From assembly GCF_014836945.1 (NCBI RefSeq), contig NZ_JACSPX010000001.1, positions 1-64,000 on the forward strand: a DNA stretch of 64,000 bases. The letters run 5' to 3'. Position 1 is the first letter of the stretch. Each line of letters begins with the position of its first letter. Below, one piece after another: positions 61,679-64,000 of the stretch. The position numbers and the translations under genes are program-made. The DNA comes from Microbacterium commune. Lineage in GTDB: Bacteria; Actinomycetota; Actinomycetes; Actinomycetales; Microbacteriaceae. The notes beneath the pieces were generated by a model. The model did no database searches. It saw nothing but the letters and a program-made list of their open reading frames with translations, and was not told where the DNA came from.

Positions 61679-62995
61679 TCACAGCTCCCCCATGCGGGCC
61701 GGCTTCGTCCACCGCAGGAACACCGTCGAGCGGGTGATGCGCGCGAGATCCGCCAGCAGGGCGCCCACCTTCGTGCCGATGCACAGGCTGAGGAACATCA
61801 TCGGAGCTGAGGCCAGCGCCTGCGCGTCGAAGCTCGCCAGTGACACCAGCCCCACGGTGCCGGGCACGAGCAGCAGGAACGCCGGCTGGAATGACACGGT
61901 GGCCGGAACCGCGAGCATCACGCGCTCGAGCACGCGGGCGGCGATGAACAGCACGGCTGCTGCGATCCCGATCCCGACCACGCTGCCGACCAGCGGACTG
62001 AACACAGCCAGCACGGCGTACGTGCCGGTCATCGCCATGACGCAGACGAGAGTCAGGCGGAAGCCCGACCCGAACGCCAGGCCGATGCCGACGGCCAGGA
62101 CGACGACGGCGCCCCACGCGGTCCACAGCGGGGGCAGCGCACCCCACCCCGCACTCTCGTTCGACAGCTGCACGGCATCGCCGACCAGCGCAGCCGATGC
62201 CGAGTCGATGCGAAGCCCCGTCAGCGCAGCGCCGGCATACAGGCCGGCGGCCATGAACGCCAGCATGATGAGTCCGTACATCAGTCGGGATGCGCCGGTC
62301 ACGATGTCGGTCGAGGTCAACTCGAGCAGGGCGTTGGTGATCAGAGCACCGGGAACGAGGATGGCGACCGGTGCGCACACCGCGAACAGCGGCACGGGCC
62401 CGAGATCGAGAGCGTTCGCGACGACCCCGACGAGCAGCGTCGACAGGAACGACGAGACGAACGGCGCCACTGCGGCCGCAGCGCGCACCCGCATCATCAG
62501 CATGGTCAGCGCACCCACCAGCAGGCCCACGACGAAGGCGAGCACGGCCGCCCACCACGGACAGCGGAACAGCACGGCCAGCGATATCGAGAGCAGACCG
62601 CATCCGATGACGCTCTGCAGACCCGGCATCCGCCGCGGGGTGGCGCGGATCGCGGCCATGCGCGCGGGTGCGGATGCCAGTGGCACCGTCCCCGACTCGA
62701 GGTCGCGCACCAGTCTGCTGGCGCGAGCGGACTGACGGAACGTGAGCGCCTCGCCCTTGCCGATCACCGTCGTGGTCGCCGACGCCGCACCAGGGCGGCT
62801 GACCATCACCATCTCCGGCAGGATCGCGAACTCCAGAGTCGTCTCGGGCGCCGCGCGACGGCTCACCTGCTCGAGCGATCCGCGCACGTCGGTCACCGAC
62901 GTGCCGCACTCGAGCAGCAGGACACCGAGATCACCGAGGATCACGTCCGTCTCGGCGGCCGGCATCACGGCATCCGGCGCCGCCTGCGCTCTCAC
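61679..62995 (-). CDS. ThrE-type threonine/serine exporter
   Basis: A 438-aa protein of the ThrE family, in which the ThrP-like and ThrE-like halves are fused. The soluble N-terminal part is [28 protein letters not shown] ... [14 protein letters not shown]. About ten spans follow, with [13 protein letters not shown] and [18 protein letters not shown], then [20 protein letters not shown]. Corynebacterium ThrE exports threonine and serine. GTG 62995 overlaps the gltX stop as GTGA; ATG 62965 is an alternative. Confidence 0.88.
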   Translation of the reverse strand: MRAQAAPDAVMPAAETDVILGDLGVLLLECGTSVTDVRGSLEQVSRRAAPETTLEFAILPEMVMVSRPGAASATTTVIGKGEALTFRQSARASRLVRDLESGTVPLASAPARMAAIRATPRRMPGLQSVIGCGLLSISLAVLFRCPWWAAVLAFVVGLLVGALTMLMMRVRAAAAVAPFVSSFLSTLLVGVVANALDLGPVPLFAVCAPVAILVPGALITNALLELTSTDIVTGASRLMYGLIMLAFMAAGLYAGAALTGLRIDSASAALVGDAVQLSNESAGWGALPPLWTAWGAVVVLAVGIGLAFGSGFRLTLVCVMAMTGTYAVLAVFSPLVGSVVGIGIAAAVLFIAARVLERVMLAVPATVSFQPAFLLLVPGTVGLVSLASFDAQALASAPMMFLSLCIGTKVGALLADLARITRSTVFLRWTKPARMGEL

Positions 62996-64000
62996 GCCAG
63001 GAAGTCGGCGAGAAGACGCAGCCGCCGCAGCGACTCGTCCTTGCCCAGCAGCTCCATCGACTCGAACAGCGGCGGCGACACGCGTCGTCCCGTCAGGGCC
63101 ACCCGGGGCGGACCGTAGGCGACGCGGGGCTTGAGGCCGAGTTCGTCGACGAGCTTCGCCGAGAGCGCCGCCTGAATGGCATCCGGGGTGAAGTCCTCGA
63201 CCGGCTCGAGAGCGACGATGCAAGCGGCGAGCACCTCCGCGGCGTTCGCCGGCAGACCCTTGAGAGCGTCGGCCTCGTACGAGACGTTGTCGGTGAAGAG
63301 GAAGCCGAGCATGCCGGCCGACTCGCCCAGCAGCTGGATGCGCTCCTGCACGAGCGGCGCGGCACGGAAGGCCAGCACGATCTGCTCGTGCGTCGGCTCG
63401 CCGCCGAAGACGTCAGCGGCGGCGAGGTACGGCAGCATCCGCTCGGCGAAGTCCTTCTCGTCGAGCATGCGGATGTGGTCGCCGTTGATCGACTCGGCCT
63501 TCTTCTGGTCGAAACGCGCCGGGTTCGGGTTGACGTCGGCGATGTCGAACGCGGCGATGAACTCGTCGAGCGAGAACACGTCGCGGTCGGCGGCGATCGA
63601 CCAGCCGAGCAGCGCCAGGTAGTTCAGCAGCCCCTCGTGGATGAACCCGCGGTCGCGGTGCAGGAAGAGATCGGCCTGCGGGTCGCGCTTGGAAAGCTTC
63701 TTGTTGCCGGTCTCGCCGAGCACGAGCGGCATGTGCGCGAAGCGCGGGACGAAGGTGGTGACGCCGGCCTCGATCAGCGCGTCGTACAGCGCGAGCTGGC
63801 GGGCGGTCGACGGCATGAGGTCTTCGCCGCGCAGCACGTGGGTGATGCCCATCAGCGCGTCGTCGACGGGGTTCACGAACGTGTACAGCGGCACTCCGTT
63901 GGGCCGCACGACGACGAAGTCGGGGAACGAGCCGGCGGGAAAGGTGACCTCGCCGCGGATGAGGTCGACGTAGGTGAGGTCTTCGTCGGGCACACGCAGG
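62992..64000 (-). CDS. gltX: Glutamyl-tRNA synthetase, 3' part
   Basis: The C-terminal 335 or so residues of a class I glutamyl-tRNA synthetase; the N-terminus with the HIGH motif lies beyond 64000. Seen are [46 protein letters not shown], the KMSKS-type motif [11 protein letters not shown], and [14 protein letters not shown]. The C-terminal anticodon-binding helical domain ends [11 protein letters not shown]. It overlaps the exporter by 4 nt. Its function pairs with the tRNA-Glu genes, though they lie 15 kb away. Confidence 0.95.
   Translation of the reverse strand, partial: LRVPDEDLTYVDLIRGEVTFPAGSFPDFVVVRPNGVPLYTFVNPVDDALMGITHVLRGEDLMPSTARQLALYDALIEAGVTTFVPRFAHMPLVLGETGNKKLSKRDPQADLFLHRDRGFIHEGLLNYLALLGWSIAADRDVFSLDEFIAAFDIADVNPNPARFDQKKAESINGDHIRMLDEKDFAERMLPYLAAADVFGGEPTHEQIVLAFRAAPLVQERIQLLGESAGMLGFLFTDNVSYEADALKGLPANAAEVLAACIVALEPVEDFTPDAIQAALSAKLVDELGLKPRVAYGPPRVALTGRRVSPPLFESMELLGKDESLRRLRLLADFLA

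Overview
The window is high-GC actinobacterial DNA, most likely from Microbacterium or a close relative in Microbacteriaceae. The evidence is the gene order rplS-lepB-rnhB-DUF2469-yraN-comM, the actinobacterium-specific small families (DUF2469, DUF3515, the alanine/glutamate-rich S16 tail), frequent GTG and TTG starts, and many leaderless genes. Species was not determined.

Layout. Positions 1-1590 are the edge of an integrated mobile element: a large serine recombinase facing left plus fragments of downstream small genes. It interrupts the 3' end of comM. From 1.6 to 5.7 kb on the minus strand lie comM, yraN, DUF2469, rnhB, lepB and rplS. Positions 5.9-8.1 kb hold a membrane protein, map and a DedA protein; 8.1-10.1 kb is the rpsP-khpA-rimM-trmD operon. 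A YbdK-type ligase follows, then a glycerol module (SorC-type regulator diverging from glpD-glpF-glpK, with a palindrome between them). The protein-targeting genes ffh and ftsY flank a TetR gene, lipB-lipA and a DUF2004 protein, and smc follows ftsY. 

At 25.7-29.1 kb a promoter drives a 32-codon leader ORF with a very strong ribosome site. A hairpin-rich leader, a 93-aa unknown protein and three acetyltransferase genes come next; two of the three are paralogous double-GNAT proteins. This is the least explained part of the window. The minus-strand run mutM-rnc-rpmF-yceD-coaD-recG follows, then rsmD, thiL and a DUF3515 lipoprotein. Next comes ddl-gpsA-plsC-murA, with an unusual 95-bp gpsA/ddl overlap, then leuC-leuD behind a leaderless leucine-rich attenuator peptide. 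terC sits behind a yybP-ykoY-type (manganese) riboswitch.

From 44.3 kb the region is more accessory: an ECF sigma factor with a DUF4349 partner, an SDR, two identical tRNA-Glu genes around a flavin-dependent oxidoreductase, a metallo-beta-lactamase-fold protein, pepN, a Cys/Met-metabolism PLP enzyme with an Lrp-type regulator, an APC permease, msrA, an AhpD-like protein, a small GNAT, a pirin, a PRC-barrel protein and a frameshifted AmiS/UreI-like gene. A membrane-anchored sulfite-oxidase-type molybdoprotein, tRNA-Gln, a ThrE-type exporter and the 3' part of gltX close the window.

A recurring pattern is a TAnnnT hexamer exactly 6-7 nt before the start codon (at least eleven genes), as expected for leaderless transcripts. 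No rRNA, CRISPR array or insertion sequence was seen.
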